Source: Cyanobacteria bacterium UBA3301 (GTDB taxonomy: Bacteria; Cyanobacteriota; Vampirovibrionia; Gastranaerophilales; Gastranaerophilaceae). From it: a stretch of 64,000 nucleotides of DNA. Under the pieces are notes generated by a model, which did not search any database, was not told the DNA's origin, and saw only the letters and a program-made list of their open reading frames with translations. Shown here in pieces: positions 49,804 to 59,502 of this stretch (the first letter of the stretch is position 1; every line of letters starts with the position of its first letter). The DNA is taken from positions 146,518 through 210,517 of the forward strand of contig DESZ01000025.1 of the NCBI GenBank assembly GCA_002361485.1, written 5' to 3'. Both the position numbers and the translations under genes were made by a program.

Positions 49804-50037
49804 ATGGATGAAGATAAATTGTTATTTGAAAAAGGATGTTTCTTAGCTCAATGGGTGGATGATGAACCTGTTGAACAAACTCCTGTATCAAAAGCCTATG
49901 AAAGCAGAACAAAAGATTTGGACACTCTTTTATCTGAATTGAACGAAATAAAAGAGCGCATTATTGAAGTACGAGAAAGAGAATGGCATTTAGCAAAACT
50001 TGTATATTTCCATGAAAACAATTTTGCTAAAGATTAA
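49804..50037 (+). CDS. Small hypothetical protein with coiled coil
   Basis: The 77-residue product is acidic, with a predicted coiled coil in LDTLLSELNEIKERIIEVRERE. AGGTTTCT precedes the ATG. It and the 67-residue protein upstream form a two-gene unit ended by a terminator. No family recognised. Confidence 0.65.
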   Translation: MDEDKLLFEKGCFLAQWVDDEPVEQTPVSKAYESRTKDLDTLLSELNEIKERIIEVREREWHLAKLVYFHENNFAKD

Positions 50038-50073
50038 CGGCTATCAGACTACTTATTATGTGAAAATTTATGG

Positions 50074-50100
50074 GTCGCGAACAAAATTCGCGACTTTTCG
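50074..50100 (+). terminator. Rho-independent terminator
   Basis: GTCGCGAA, loop CAAAA, TTCGCGAC and TTTT lie between the small gene pair and the converging SNF2 gene. Confidence 0.85.
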
Positions 50101-50105
50101 TTATT

Positions 50106-53081
50106 TTATGCAGAAAGTGTGAATATTTCGTAAATTTCTTCGTCTGTCAATTCCGTAATAATCTTTTCGCCTTCGTAAACCGCCATATCTGCAAGTTCTT
50201 TTTTAGATTTCAGCATTTCATCAATTTTTTCTTCAAAAGTGCCTAAAGTAATCATTCTGTGAACCATTACATTTTTATCCTGACCGATACGGTATGTACG
50301 GTCTGTTGCCTGATCTTCAACTGCAGGATTCCACCACAAATCGTAATGAATTACATTTGTGGCACTGGTTAAGTTCAAACCTGTTCCGCCGGCTTTTAAG
50401 GATAATATCATAACTTTTGTGTCAGGGTCATTCTGGAACTTGTCGATAATCTCCTCTCTTTGAGGAACGGTTAAACTGCCATGGAAAAATAACGGTTCTA
50501 TATTGCATTCTTGAGCTAAAACTTTGCATAAGATATCACCCATTTCTTTATATTGAGTAAAGATAAGTGTCTTTTCTCCTCTATCAAGGATACTTTGAAC
50601 TAAATCTATACATTTTTCCATTTTACCTGACAATTCTGCGCCCATTTCTCCTGTTTTGAGGAATTGATAAGGGTGGTTGCAAATTTGTTTTAGCGCGGTT
50701 ATGAGTTTGAAAATATTACCGCGTCTGTTAACACCTGTAAATCCGCTGATTTTTTCCATCATTTCATTAAGCGTTTTTTCATATAAAAGTGCTTGCGGTT
50801 TTGATAAGTAGCAGTATTCGTTTAATACCATCTTTTCAGGTAAGTCTGAAATAACATTTTTATCGGTTTTCAAACGTCTTAATACAAATGGAGAAATAGA
50901 CATTTTCAATTTCCCTGCGCGAGAAGTTTCTTTAAACCTTTCAATAGGTATTGCATAACTTTTCTGAAAATCTCTTAACGAACCCAAATAACCCTTGTTT
51001 ATAAAATCAAAAATACTCCACAATTCGGTTAATCTGTTTTCTACAGGAGTACCTGTCATTGCAATTTTTACATCAGCTTTTAACATTTTGATTGCTAAAG
51101 TTTGAGCGGTATCAGGGTTTTTAATGTTTTGAGCTTCATCAACAATAATCATTCCCCAAGGTTGTTTTTTCAATTCTTCAACATCAATACGCATTATTGC
51201 ATAAGTCGTTAATATTACATCGTGCTTAACGTCTAATTGTCTGTCTGTGCCATGATAAATTACACAATCAAGATTTGGCGCAAACATTTGTAATTCTTTC
51301 ATCCAATTACCCATCAAGGTAGTCGGACAAATTACAAGTACAGGCTTTTTAAGTTTGTTTTCTTCTTTCATTTTCAAAATCAAACTGATAACCTGAATGG
51401 TTTTACCTAATCCCATATCGTCAGCCATACAAGCACCAAAACCTTTTGCAACATTTGTCCAAAGCCATTTCAAACCGATTTGCTGATAAGGTCTTAATTC
51501 GCCGTTTAGATCTTTTGGCAAGGTTATATCCACAGGCTTTGTGAAATCGGACAGAACTCTTGCAAACGCAGCATCATAATCAAAATCATAATTGTCAAAT
51601 TGTTTTGATAATGATGCGTGAATTAATTCCATTCTTGACATTGATTTTAAATTAGATTTAGCAACCTGCTCGAATATTTTTTTGCTTTCTTCTTTATCAA
51701 CAAGAACGTATTTATTTTTAAATTTTATCAAACCGTTATTTTCTTCAACAAGCTTTTTAAATTCTTCTAATGATAATTTTTCATCACCGATAGCCACTTC
51801 ATAAGAGAATTCTAAAATATCATCCAACGATAATTTCGAAGCGGATGTACCGTTTATCAAATCTGCCAAATCACCTGAACGCGCATCTTTTACTTTCGCA
51901 TTGATTGAAGCTCTCGGGATAACTATATTAGTTAATTCATCAGGCAATATAACTTCAATCTGTGCTTTTTGAAGATAATATGCCGTTTTTGTTATTATTT
52001 GATAAACTTGATTTAAGTCAAAATCAAGATATAATTTATCTTCATCTTCAAATAAGTCTTCCAATTCCGGCATATAGCGCAGAGCATAATTCAATTGCTT
52101 TTCCACAATACGCGCAATATCATTTGCTTTTGCTCCGAAAACTTCTTCATCTGTATAAAGTTTATCTATCAAAACTTCTTCTTCAGTTTTTCTGTTTTTA
52201 ATATAAACTTTTAACCTAAAAATTTCATCGGATTGTTTTTCAATTTTTAAAAGCGGAATTACATCATATTTACCCAGATACAATTCATCAAACCAATTGG
52301 TAAAGCTTTCCGCAATATTGCGTCCTTTAAATATTGTCTTACGGTCTAAATCCTTTAAAAGATAAGTTCCTGACTCAACATCTTTGAATCTGAACATTTT
52401 TATACCTAAAAACTTGTATATAACATAGTTTAAGTATGTATAAATAAATTCATAAATAAAGTTTTTGGTTTTTTCACCAATAATAAACAAGTCTTTTGGC
52501 ATAGCTTCTTCAAACTGATTGACTATATGCGCCATTTGAGGAGTGTTAATAACAGGTTCATAAATGATACGAAACATTCCGTTATGTTCTTTTACTGTCG
52601 GGATAAAATACAATTTTTCAATAAGCTTCATAACAAAATATGTAAGCTTATTAAAATATACAAAAGTCGGAGTTAATGCTTCAAAATCAACGATATTTCC
52701 AAATCCGCCAAAATAATCCATTACAATATCCCAGCTTAAAAAATAACCGCGGACTCCGTTTAATTCTTCGGGGCGAAATCTGAATAATGAACCTTTTGAT
52801 TTTAAATAATATTCAAAATTATTTGTCGGAGTGACGAAAAATGAATATTTCCCGTCTTTATTTATCAAATAAAAATTAGTATTTCTTGTCGGAGAATTAG
52901 GACTCAAAAACACACCGGCAAATTCGTCTTCCACAATTTGATAAATCATACTTAATGTATAACGAAAATCCTTATTCTTAAAGCCTTCCGGATTTTCACT
53001 CAAATTGAAAAATAATTCATCAACATTATTTTTTTTAAATGAAAAATCAATATTCAAATTGTCGGTGGTGTTTTTGGTCAT
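50106..53081 (-). CDS. SNF2-family DEAD/DEAH-like ATPase
   Basis: The 991-residue product has a long N-terminal part (1-520) of unclear family and a SNF2 core. Core motifs are ADDMGLGKTIQVISL (Walker A, about 557), IIVDEAQNIKNP (DEAQ box), MTGTPVENRL, LSLKAGGTGLNL and QATDRTYRIGQ (motif VI). Bacterial SNF2 (HepA/RapA-like) proteins remodel nucleoprotein or RNA polymerase complexes. The start ATG overlaps the gpmI stop (ATGA, 53078-53081), so translation is coupled. No restriction, BREX or DISARM genes adjoin it, which argues for a housekeeping rather than a defence role. Confidence 0.9.
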   Translation of the reverse strand: MTKNTTDNLNIDFSFKKNNVDELFFNLSENPEGFKNKDFRYTLSMIYQIVEDEFAGVFLSPNSPTRNTNFYLINKDGKYSFFVTPTNNFEYYLKSKGSLFRFRPEELNGVRGYFLSWDIVMDYFGGFGNIVDFEALTPTFVYFNKLTYFVMKLIEKLYFIPTVKEHNGMFRIIYEPVINTPQMAHIVNQFEEAMPKDLFIIGEKTKNFIYEFIYTYLNYVIYKFLGIKMFRFKDVESGTYLLKDLDRKTIFKGRNIAESFTNWFDELYLGKYDVIPLLKIEKQSDEIFRLKVYIKNRKTEEEVLIDKLYTDEEVFGAKANDIARIVEKQLNYALRYMPELEDLFEDEDKLYLDFDLNQVYQIITKTAYYLQKAQIEVILPDELTNIVIPRASINAKVKDARSGDLADLINGTSASKLSLDDILEFSYEVAIGDEKLSLEEFKKLVEENNGLIKFKNKYVLVDKEESKKIFEQVAKSNLKSMSRMELIHASLSKQFDNYDFDYDAAFARVLSDFTKPVDITLPKDLNGELRPYQQIGLKWLWTNVAKGFGACMADDMGLGKTIQVISLILKMKEENKLKKPVLVICPTTLMGNWMKELQMFAPNLDCVIYHGTDRQLDVKHDVILTTYAIMRIDVEELKKQPWGMIIVDEAQNIKNPDTAQTLAIKMLKADVKIAMTGTPVENRLTELWSIFDFINKGYLGSLRDFQKSYAIPIERFKETSRAGKLKMSISPFVLRRLKTDKNVISDLPEKMVLNEYCYLSKPQALLYEKTLNEMMEKISGFTGVNRRGNIFKLITALKQICNHPYQFLKTGEMGAELSGKMEKCIDLVQSILDRGEKTLIFTQYKEMGDILCKVLAQECNIEPLFFHGSLTVPQREEIIDKFQNDPDTKVMILSLKAGGTGLNLTSATNVIHYDLWWNPAVEDQATDRTYRIGQDKNVMVHRMITLGTFEEKIDEMLKSKKELADMAVYEGEKIITELTDEEIYEIFTLSA

Positions 53082-54607
53082 TTTATTAATGTTTCCCCTG
53101 TCATTTCTTTTGGTTGTTCTATGCCAAGCAGTTGAAGAACTGTCGGAGCGACATCACAAAGTTTGCCTGTTTCTTTCAATTCAGTACCTTGCGGTGCGTT
53201 AATCAAAACAAACGGAACTTCATTTGTTGTATGTGCGGTATGCGGTTTGCCTGTTTGTTCGTTGACCATTGTTTCAGAGTTTCCATGGTCAGCTGTTAAC
53301 AACATTACTATACCGTTTTGCTTACAAGCATCAGCAATTTTTCCGACACATTCATCTACGACATGACAAGCTTTTGTTGCAGCTTCAATCACACCTGTGT
53401 GACCTACCATATCAGGATTTGCAAAGTTTACCAAAATAAATTGATATTTCGGATTTTCTATTGCTTTTAATACATTCTCACAAACTTCAGGTGCGCTCAT
53501 TTCAGGCTGCATATCATAAGTTGCAACCTTTGGTGAAGGGACAAGAATACGTGTTTCATGAGGCTGCGGTTCATCAATTCCGCCGTTGAAGAAAAACGTA
53601 ACATGCGCATATTTTTCGGTTTCTGCCGTTCTGAATTGGTTTATACCGTTAGCTTCCAAAACATCACCCAAGATATTTACAGGCTTTTCTTTAGGGAAAG
53701 CTACAGGGAATGTGAATGTAGCATCATAACTTGTCATTGTTGTATATAAAATATTTTTTAAGACTTTCTTTCTTTCAAAACCGTCAAAATCGGTAAAGTT
53801 TATGGCTTTACTTATTTCACGAGCTCTGTCCGGACGGAAGTTGAAGAATATTATCGCATCATTGTCGTGAATTCTTGATTCTTCTCCGCCCACAACGATA
53901 GGTAAAACAAATTCATCCGTTACCCCATCTTCATAAGATTTTTTAACCCCTTCTATTGCAGAATTTGCATGGTTGCCTTCGCCTAATAAAAGTGCGTTAT
54001 AACCTTTTTCAACTCTTTCCCAGCGATTATCTCTGTCCATTATGTAATAACGGCCGACAACCGTTGCAACAGGAGGAAGGTTGTATTTTTTCAATTCGTC
54101 TTCCACAATTTGCAAATATTCGCAAGCACTTGCCGGAGGAGTATCACGACCGTCAAGAAATGCGTGTACATAGAATTTTGTCAATCCGTTTTGTGCAGCC
54201 AATTGAATTAACGCTAAAACGTGATTTAATGAAGAATGAACTCCGCCTGTTGAAACAAGCCCGTATATATGTAATGCGGAATTGTTCTTTTTGACGTGCT
54301 CAACTGCATTCAAAAATCTTTCGTTTTTAAAAAATGAACCGTCTTTTATTGCATTATTTATTTTAGATAAATCCTGATAAACAATTCTGCCTGCGCCTAA
54401 ATTCAAGTGTCCTACTTCACTGTTGCCCATTTGCCCTTCGGGAAGTCCGACATTTTCGCCGTCAGCGTGAATTTTTATAAATTTTTCTTCTTTTTCCAAT
54501 CTCGAAACATTTACGGGGTTTGCTAATTTTGTTGCATCATACTTTTCTGAACCGGTTGAAATTCCCCAACCGTCCATTATACATAATAAAACTCGTTTTT
54601 CTGTCAT
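53078..54607 (-). CDS. gpmI: 2,3-bisphosphoglycerate-independent phosphoglycerate mutase
   Basis: The product is 509 residues from the ATG at 54605-54607, with AGAGGG 9 bp upstream; an in-frame ATG 21 bp earlier lacks a site. It has CIMDGWGIS, the phosphoserine nucleophile in GQMGNSEVGHLNLGAGR, HAFLDGRDTPP, VGRYYIMDRDNRW and metal ligands in LLTADHGNSE and PHTAHTTNEVP. It interconverts 3- and 2-phosphoglycerate, using two Mn ions. With ppdK it covers lower glycolysis in this window. Confidence 0.96.
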   Translation of the reverse strand: MTEKRVLLCIMDGWGISTGSEKYDATKLANPVNVSRLEKEEKFIKIHADGENVGLPEGQMGNSEVGHLNLGAGRIVYQDLSKINNAIKDGSFFKNERFLNAVEHVKKNNSALHIYGLVSTGGVHSSLNHVLALIQLAAQNGLTKFYVHAFLDGRDTPPASACEYLQIVEDELKKYNLPPVATVVGRYYIMDRDNRWERVEKGYNALLLGEGNHANSAIEGVKKSYEDGVTDEFVLPIVVGGEESRIHDNDAIIFFNFRPDRAREISKAINFTDFDGFERKKVLKNILYTTMTSYDATFTFPVAFPKEKPVNILGDVLEANGINQFRTAETEKYAHVTFFFNGGIDEPQPHETRILVPSPKVATYDMQPEMSAPEVCENVLKAIENPKYQFILVNFANPDMVGHTGVIEAATKACHVVDECVGKIADACKQNGIVMLLTADHGNSETMVNEQTGKPHTAHTTNEVPFVLINAPQGTELKETGKLCDVAPTVLQLLGIEQPKEMTGETLIK

Positions 54608-54666
54608 TTTATCTATCCCTCTTTTCATGTATATCTAGGATAGTTTAACAAGAACATGGAATTATT

Positions 54667-55992
54667 TCAAGAACGAATTGAACTGTCAGTATTTTGTGTA
54701 AAATATTTTCTGAGTTTTAATATCATTACTACGCATAAAACAATTGATGCGGATAGTAAGCCATACCAAAATCCAGCTAATTTTAACCCGATTTTAAAAG
54801 CTAAAAAATATCCCAACGGAATTGACACAAGCCAATAAGCAATAAAGTTTGCAAATAATACAATTTTTGTTTGCTTTATTCCTTTGCAAATTCCGGATAA
54901 TGATATTTGCAATCCGTCAAAGATTTGAAATCCTGCAAGTATAAACATTATAGGTATTGAAATTCTGAATAATTCGGCATCTTTTGTGAAAATTGAAACA
55001 ATAAATTTTGGAAATGTTGTAAATATTATTGCGCTGCATATCATAAACCCGACAGACATTGCAGTTCCGATAAACGAGTATTTTTTTAAGTCCGTTAAAT
55101 TGTCTGAACCGTTTGCATATCCGACTTTCACCGCAATAGCATTTGATATTGCAAACGGAACCATAAATGATACAGTTGTCAGTGTACATACGAGGTTTTG
55201 CGCGGCAGCGTAAACTCCTGAAACTCTGCCCATAAGGATTGCAATACTGTTAAATGCAACGAATTCCACAAGTATAGCCATTGATATAGGCAGACCTATT
55301 TTGAGCAAATTGTTATAATAACCTTTTTCGTGAAAGTTTCGTATATTCATTTGGGTGTAGCAATATATTAATAATGTAATACCCATAAAATATCTTACTA
55401 TAAAGCTTGAAACAGCAAGTCCGATAACACCCATAGAAGGAATTATTCCCCAGCCAAATACAAAAATGATATTCAATATTAAATTTAAAAATACGCAAAA
55501 AATAGTTAATAAATTAGGAAACAGAACAATTTCAAAGGCTTGTAAAAACTCTTTTAATGAGTGGTGTAAGCCACCGCCAAAAGTAGAAAATGCACTGATA
55601 AACATATAATCTTGTATTGGTTTAATAAGATGAGCTTCAAAACCCATTCTAGGTATCAGCGGAATAAATGCAAAAATTGCAACAGATGAAATTAGAGCCC
55701 AAAATAATGCAAACTTTATTGACGGATAGAAATATCTTTTTATAGGTTTATTTTCACCTCTGTAATTTGATAATAGCGGTGAAATACTTGAAGTTAGGCC
55801 TATTGCAATTGTCATGACGCAATTTACAATAGCTGCTGCAATACTAATTGCGGCAAATGTGTCTGTTGAATGACGACCTGCAACAATAACATCCCCCACA
55901 CCAATAAGGATGAACCCGAGGTTTCCCATTACAATAGGGCCTGCTATAGCCAAAAGATTTTTAATATATTCCCTAATCGACATAGTGTGCAT
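54667..55992 (-). CDS. MATE-family multidrug/metabolite exporter
   Basis: The 441-residue product has 12 hydrophobic helices and the MATE pattern of two six-helix halves, including IGVGDVIVAGRHSTDTFAAIS, GLHHSLKEFLQAF and CGLQ-like segment IFDGLQISLSGICKG. It probably exports cationic compounds in exchange for Na+ or H+. I chose the ATG at 55990-55992, 6 nt after TATAAT. There is no Shine-Dalgarno sequence, which suggests a leaderless transcript. Alternative starts are the ATG at 55983 and a TTG at 55998. Confidence 0.88.
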   Translation of the reverse strand: MHTMSIREYIKNLLAIAGPIVMGNLGFILIGVGDVIVAGRHSTDTFAAISIAAAIVNCVMTIAIGLTSSISPLLSNYRGENKPIKRYFYPSIKFALFWALISSVAIFAFIPLIPRMGFEAHLIKPIQDYMFISAFSTFGGGLHHSLKEFLQAFEIVLFPNLLTIFCVFLNLILNIIFVFGWGIIPSMGVIGLAVSSFIVRYFMGITLLIYCYTQMNIRNFHEKGYYNNLLKIGLPISMAILVEFVAFNSIAILMGRVSGVYAAAQNLVCTLTTVSFMVPFAISNAIAVKVGYANGSDNLTDLKKYSFIGTAMSVGFMICSAIIFTTFPKFIVSIFTKDAELFRISIPIMFILAGFQIFDGLQISLSGICKGIKQTKIVLFANFIAYWLVSIPLGYFLAFKIGLKLAGFWYGLLSASIVLCVVMILKLRKYFTQNTDSSIRS

Positions 55993-55998
55993 AAACAA

Positions 55999-56004
55999 AT
56001 TATA
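55999..56004 (-). promoter_or_regulatory. -10 box 6 nt before ATG of MATE gene
   Basis: On the minus strand a perfect TATAAT is followed by TTGTTT and ATG. It matches the spacing seen at 14447 and 15577. No ribosome binding site is seen. Confidence 0.5.
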
Positions 56005-56025
56005 TCATAAATAATATTATTGAGA

Positions 56026-57234
56026 TTATTTGTTGCCTTTTATTTGATCATCCACATCGGCTAATGATTTGATTGCGTATGAACGCAATTCTTTTGCGGT
56101 AGAGTTCTCAGGATCTAATTTTATTGCAATATTCAAATCATCCAGAGCAATCAAATAATTTTTTTGTTTGCAAAAAATTATGGCTCTTGTTAAATATTTT
56201 TCCGAATCGTTTCCGTCAAGTTTTATTGCATAATTCAAATCAGAGATTGCTTGCTCCAAATCTCCGTCAATTCTGCTTATTAAAGCACCTTTAGTGTAAT
56301 AATATTGTGCATCTTCCGGTTTTAATTCTATTGCCTTTGCATAATCATCAATGGCTGAAACATTGTTGCCGAGTTTTTCTTCAGCTAATCCTCGGTTATA
56401 ATATGCTGAATCATTTTTAGGTGATAACATAATGACTTTTGTAAAATCTTCTATGGCTTCTTCGTATTTCTCTGCGCCAAAATATGCTAATCCTCGGTTA
56501 AAATATGATTTTTTTGATGCTTTTTGCGTTTCTATAACTTTTGAATAATCTCTAATTGCAGATTTATAATCTTTCAAATAATATTCTGCCCCGCCGCGAT
56601 TTATATAAGCATCAATATTAGACGGGTTTAAATCCAACACAATATTATAATCTTCTATAGCACCTTGATAATCTCCTTGGTTGCGTTTTGCTATTGCTCG
56701 ATTGTAATATGCCATCTCGTTTTCGGAGTCTAATGAAATTAATTTTGTAAAATCCTCTATCGCTTCATCATATTTTTTTAATAATATTTCGGTCATTCCG
56801 CGATTTAAATATGCGTGTGTATTTTCTGAATTAATTTCTAATTCTTTTGTAAAATCTTCCAAAACTTCATCATATTCTTTTAGCTTTGTACGCGCTAAGC
56901 CGCGATTGTAATATAAATTTGTTTTGTCCGGAGTAATTTCTAAAGCCTTTGTATAGTCAGATACCGCATCTTGATATTTCCCTTGCAGATATCTCACATT
57001 CCCTCGTTTTGAATATGCTTCAGAACTGTTTGGATTGATTTCAATTATTTTATTGTAGCATTCTATGGCATTATCATATTGATTTTCTTTCAAAAAATCG
57101 TCAGCCATATTAATGTATAAAATTTCTTTCTTTTGTTTTTTTGTCATTTTGGCGGAACACAAAGAGGAAACACTAAACATTTCGCTTAGCATCAATACCG
57201 TCAGTATTGCAGATATTAGTTTGATTTTTTTCAT
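56026..57234 (-). CDS. Exported TPR protein
   Basis: The product is 402 residues from the ATG at 57232-57234; a GTG six bases earlier is possible. A signal peptide (KKIKLISAILTVLMLSEMFSVSSLCSA) is followed by ten or more very regular TPR units, such as YYNRGLARTKLKEYDEVLEDF, AYLNRGMTEILLKKYDEAIEDF and AYYNRAIAKRNQGDYQGAIEDY. The YYNRGxA signature is typical of TPR proteins in this lineage and in cyanobacteria. Probably a periplasmic scaffold with no evident partner. Confidence 0.9.
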   Translation of the reverse strand: MKKIKLISAILTVLMLSEMFSVSSLCSAKMTKKQKKEILYINMADDFLKENQYDNAIECYNKIIEINPNSSEAYSKRGNVRYLQGKYQDAVSDYTKALEITPDKTNLYYNRGLARTKLKEYDEVLEDFTKELEINSENTHAYLNRGMTEILLKKYDEAIEDFTKLISLDSENEMAYYNRAIAKRNQGDYQGAIEDYNIVLDLNPSNIDAYINRGGAEYYLKDYKSAIRDYSKVIETQKASKKSYFNRGLAYFGAEKYEEAIEDFTKVIMLSPKNDSAYYNRGLAEEKLGNNVSAIDDYAKAIELKPEDAQYYYTKGALISRIDGDLEQAISDLNYAIKLDGNDSEKYLTRAIIFCKQKNYLIALDDLNIAIKLDPENSTAKELRSYAIKSLADVDDQIKGNK

Positions 57235-57307
57235 AAGCACACCAATAAATTGAATAATTCAATTTTGGAATATGTTAAGAATATTACAAACATCAAGATA
57301 AGTCAAA

Positions 57308-59284
57308 TTAGACACTTGTCGTAAGTGATGGCGCAATAGTAATAAATTGGCGTACTAAATCACTGTCCCATTGTATTCCTGCGCCTTCCTGTAATATAGA
57401 GCAGGCTTTTTCAATAGGCATACCTTTTCTGTATGGTCTGTCGCTAACAAGTGCATGATAAGCATCGGCAACTGATACAATTCTTGCTTCTAACGGAATT
57501 TCTTCCCCTTTTAATCCGTTCGGATAACCTTTGCCATCTAATCTTTCGTGGTGAAATTTTACGATAGGAATAAATTCTCTTAACGCTTCGTTAGGTGCTA
57601 AAACTTTTTCCGCACCGATTGTAGGGTGCTGTTTCATTATTTCCCATTCGTTATCATCGAGTTTGCCCGGTTTTTTTAATACACTTTCCGGAATACCGAT
57701 TTTGCCTATATCGTGAAGCATTGCTCCGATTTTTATACGCTCAACATCTGCTTCCGGCAAGTTAATTGCTCTTGCCAAAGCTTCAGAATATCTTGAAACT
57801 GATGTTGAATGTCCTTTTGTATAAGGATCTTTGGCATCAATTGCACCTGCTAATGATGTTACCATTTCCATCAGATTGTTGTGGTTTAAAATTTCTACGT
57901 TATTAATTCTTTTTACGAGTTCATCTTCAAAATTTATTCCGTTTTCAAAATGACGTTTTGCTAAAATTTCCGCAAATGAATTAATTGCAACATCATCCCA
58001 GAAATTGAAATCGTCTGCGCTTACAATAGCTGACATACCTTCTTTGTAACCCTTTGCTTGGGAAATAAACATTGCTTGTTCCGCTAGAAGTAATAGTTTT
58101 TCTTGCTCTTGAGCAGAATCAGGATATGTTGCAACTCCGACAGACACTTTTACCGGTCCGACATCATCTACAAAACAGCAAGACAAACTGTATGTAATGT
58201 ATTCTGCCATATATTTTGCGTTTCTTGTGTCGGTTTCGGGCATGATAACTGCGATTTCATCCCCGCCGTAGCGACCTGCGGAATCCGTGTTTTTTATATT
58301 TTGTTTTACTTTATCTGCAATAATTTTTATTACTTCATCGCCCTTGGCGTGGCCGAGTTCTCTATTAATTTTTGAGATATTGTTTACGTCAAACATTATG
58401 ACTGACAAAGGTTTTTCGTTATCTTTTGCTTTTGCAAGTTCTTTTGCCAAAACCTCTTGAAATCCCCTGTGGGTATATAATGATGTTAATGTGTCGGTAT
58501 TGGCAAATTTATTTGTTTGTTCCAATAATTGACTGTTGTGAATGAACATTCCTGTATAATTTGCCATAAAAGTTATAAAGTTTACGTTTAAAAGCGAAAT
58601 ACTTTTGCCTATTAAAAATACTCCGATAACTTTATTAACCGAAATCATCGGAACTATAACCGATTCTGTTTGTGATAAGTACGGTATATTTAAATATCCG
58701 ATATTATCTTTTTCTTGGATGGTTTTTGAGTTAAAACATTGAATTATCGGATTTTCATCATCAGATAAGAAAATCTTTGAACTGTATGAATCTCCTGTTT
58801 TGCAGTGAAGTTTCAGGTTTATACATTTTGATTTCTCGTGGAATAAGCCGTATCCAATGAAGTTCCAGCCTAATTTGTCGACAAAAATATTGCTTAATTT
58901 GGAAAATAAATTAATTATGCTGGTGTTATCCTGAAATACATCGGAAACATTTTTCATTAATGCCGCATAATTGATATTAGTTGCGATATTATCTCTTACT
59001 AATGGGGTTTTTGGCTTAGATGTTGTTATATTAAAATGATTTATTGTTTCAACTATTGAACTGAAGCTTGTACCTGCAGAAAACGGATTACTTTTCTTGG
59101 TTGGTTTTTTTATTGTTTTCTCTTGCTTGTACGGATTGTTAGCATGACCATGCGAAATTTTGGCAACAGAAACTCCTGAAGCTTCTTCAATTTGATTTAC
59201 TATATTATCGATAGGATTTGAACTCAAATTCTTTGCTTCGTCAGTTTCTGATACTTTTTTCAAGTTTTTGTCAGCTTTTTCCAA
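57308..59284 (-). CDS. GAF-GGDEF-HD-GYP cyclic-di-GMP metabolism protein
   Basis: The product has 658 residues. The start is TTG at 59284, with AAAGGTAG upstream and no near in-frame ATG. A polar N-terminus (1-105) precedes a GAF-like domain (about 110-265). A GGDEF domain (about 270-430, GRYGGDEIAVI) follows, with a degenerate inhibitory site (KNTD in place of RxxD). The HD-GYP domain (about 470-655) is complete: GHSTSVSRYSEALA, AMLHDIGKIGIPESVL and FHHERLDGKGYPNGLKG. It is likely both a c-di-GMP cyclase and a phosphodiesterase, or a switch between the two, controlled by the GAF domain. Confidence 0.9.
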   Translation of the reverse strand: MEKADKNLKKVSETDEAKNLSSNPIDNIVNQIEEASGVSVAKISHGHANNPYKQEKTIKKPTKKSNPFSAGTSFSSIVETINHFNITTSKPKTPLVRDNIATNINYAALMKNVSDVFQDNTSIINLFSKLSNIFVDKLGWNFIGYGLFHEKSKCINLKLHCKTGDSYSSKIFLSDDENPIIQCFNSKTIQEKDNIGYLNIPYLSQTESVIVPMISVNKVIGVFLIGKSISLLNVNFITFMANYTGMFIHNSQLLEQTNKFANTDTLTSLYTHRGFQEVLAKELAKAKDNEKPLSVIMFDVNNISKINRELGHAKGDEVIKIIADKVKQNIKNTDSAGRYGGDEIAVIMPETDTRNAKYMAEYITYSLSCCFVDDVGPVKVSVGVATYPDSAQEQEKLLLLAEQAMFISQAKGYKEGMSAIVSADDFNFWDDVAINSFAEILAKRHFENGINFEDELVKRINNVEILNHNNLMEMVTSLAGAIDAKDPYTKGHSTSVSRYSEALARAINLPEADVERIKIGAMLHDIGKIGIPESVLKKPGKLDDNEWEIMKQHPTIGAEKVLAPNEALREFIPIVKFHHERLDGKGYPNGLKGEEIPLEARIVSVADAYHALVSDRPYRKGMPIEKACSILQEGAGIQWDSDLVRQFITIAPSLTTSV

Positions 59285-59502
59285 TTTAACTACCTTTGGT
59301 TATTTCATATAAAGTTTGTAACAATCTGTTTTTGATAAAATTTCACAAATTTTTTACATAACTAAATAATTCTACCCGTATTTAGTAAAAATAGCAATAC
59401 TTTAAACAGATGGTAACCAAGCTGTAATTGAATGGTAACATTGTTTTATGCATTACTACACTTATAGTATATAATATTTTTTATAAAATTTAAACCCTTT
59501 TG

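Noticed and set aside
50106..53081. SNF2 gene as part of a phage-defence system
   Set aside because: It overlaps gpmI by 4 bp and has no nuclease, methylase or other defence genes beside it, so a housekeeping role is more likely.
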